Source: an uncultured Lachnobacterium sp. (GTDB lineage: Bacteria; Bacillota; Clostridia; Lachnospirales; Lachnospiraceae). From it: a stretch of 64,000 nt of DNA. Below the pieces are notes generated by a model. It was not told the origin of the DNA. It worked only from the letters and a program-made list of their open reading frames with translations, and searched no databases. This document shows positions 63,849 through 64,000 of the stretch, one piece after another (within the stretch, counting starts at the first letter, position 1; each line of letters begins with the position of its first letter). The stretch spans positions 62,001-126,000 of the forward strand of contig URDU01000003.1 of assembly GCA_900546625.1 (NCBI GenBank), given 5' to 3'. Position numbers and translations under genes: made by a program.

Positions 63849-64000
63849 TTATAATTTGATAAAAGAAGGAACGCGGTTTTCAAATACTGTATAGTACATA
63901 AACCCGGCATCCTTGAGAATATCTGAAACCCTGTCAAAATCGTACGCCACATGCTCAGGCTTGTGGGCATCAGCACCGACTGTGATAATTTCACCGCCAA
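63849..64000 (-). CDS. Histidinol phosphatase (PHP family), 3' end only
   Basis: The minus-strand frame is open from the window edge to a TAA at 63849. Its 49 residues include ITVGADAHKPEHVAYDF and end DAGFMYYTVFENR...FIKL. This is the C-terminus of PHP-type histidinol phosphatase (HisK/HisJ family), with the metal-binding DAHKP motif. The protein removes phosphate from histidinol phosphate in histidine synthesis. The rest lies beyond the window. Confidence 0.82.
   Translation of the reverse strand, partial: GGEIITVGADAHKPEHVAYDFDRVSDILKDAGFMYYTVFENRVPSFIKL

Noticed and set aside
63812..64000. 62-codon minus-strand ORF at the right edge
   Set aside because: The overlapping minus frame ending at 63849 encodes a clear histidinol phosphatase C-terminus; the other frame is its shadow.
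1..64000. Mobile elements, prophage, CRISPR arrays, tRNA or rRNA genes
   Set aside because: No transposase, integrase, regularly spaced repeats, or tRNA/rRNA-like sequence was found in any gap.

Overview
This window is a chromosomal stretch of a low-to-mid GC, anaerobic, motile Firmicute of the Lachnospiraceae, most like Agathobacter (Eubacterium) rectalis or Roseburia. The evidence is the gene order (rpmF-plsX-acpP-rnc-smc-ftsY...ylxM-ffh-rpsP-khpA-rimM-trmD-rplS-lepB-rbgA-rnhB), a single-chain pyruvate:ferredoxin oxidoreductase, acetate kinase, a CheV coupling protein, zinc-type L31 and L32, and a DAP-type murE beside dapF and dapA. It is core genome: I see no insertion sequence, prophage, CRISPR array, tRNA or rRNA.

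Layout. 0-7.3 kb: the end of a two-component system, a lipoprotein, cheV, a large acidic/lysine-rich membrane protein, hisH-hisF and ung. 7.3-16.5 kb: a FliD-like small protein, an ABC-F ATPase (minus strand), the strongly expressed nifJ, a coiled-coil membrane protein and a CBS/DRTGG manganese pyrophosphatase. 16.5-24.2 kb: an AraC regulator, a lysine/cell-wall group (dapF, murE, dapA), a flavin reductase, and a minus-strand operon (malic enzyme, radical SAM, DUF4364). 24.5-29.2 kb: rho, rpmE, DUF1385, prmC, prfA. 29.3-36 kb: an amino-acid ABC transporter, RNase HI, aroB, tmcAL and ackA. 36-52.8 kb: the lipid/ribosome/SRP supercluster, with ilvA inserted. 52.9-64 kb: two LysR regulators, an HPr-like protein, a DinG/XPD-type helicase, purL, pncB, an orphan promoter-to-terminator unit without a real ORF, and the 3' end of a histidinol phosphatase.

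Most unusual items. (1) The amino-acid transporter at 29.3 kb carries a substrate-binding domain whose two halves are in circularly permuted order, fused to the permease. (2) The lepB-family gene at 50.4 kb has lost both catalytic residues (Ser to Ala, Lys to Arg), so it looks like a signal peptidase pseudoenzyme. (3) TrmD is fused to a C-terminal GNAT-like region. (4) A roughly 360-nt transcription unit at 63.4-63.8 kb has a consensus promoter and a strong terminator but no recognisable gene. (5) A 24-nt intergenic element occurs twice, each time 14 nt after a stop codon. Many consensus sigma-A promoters and intrinsic terminators mark the transcription units.
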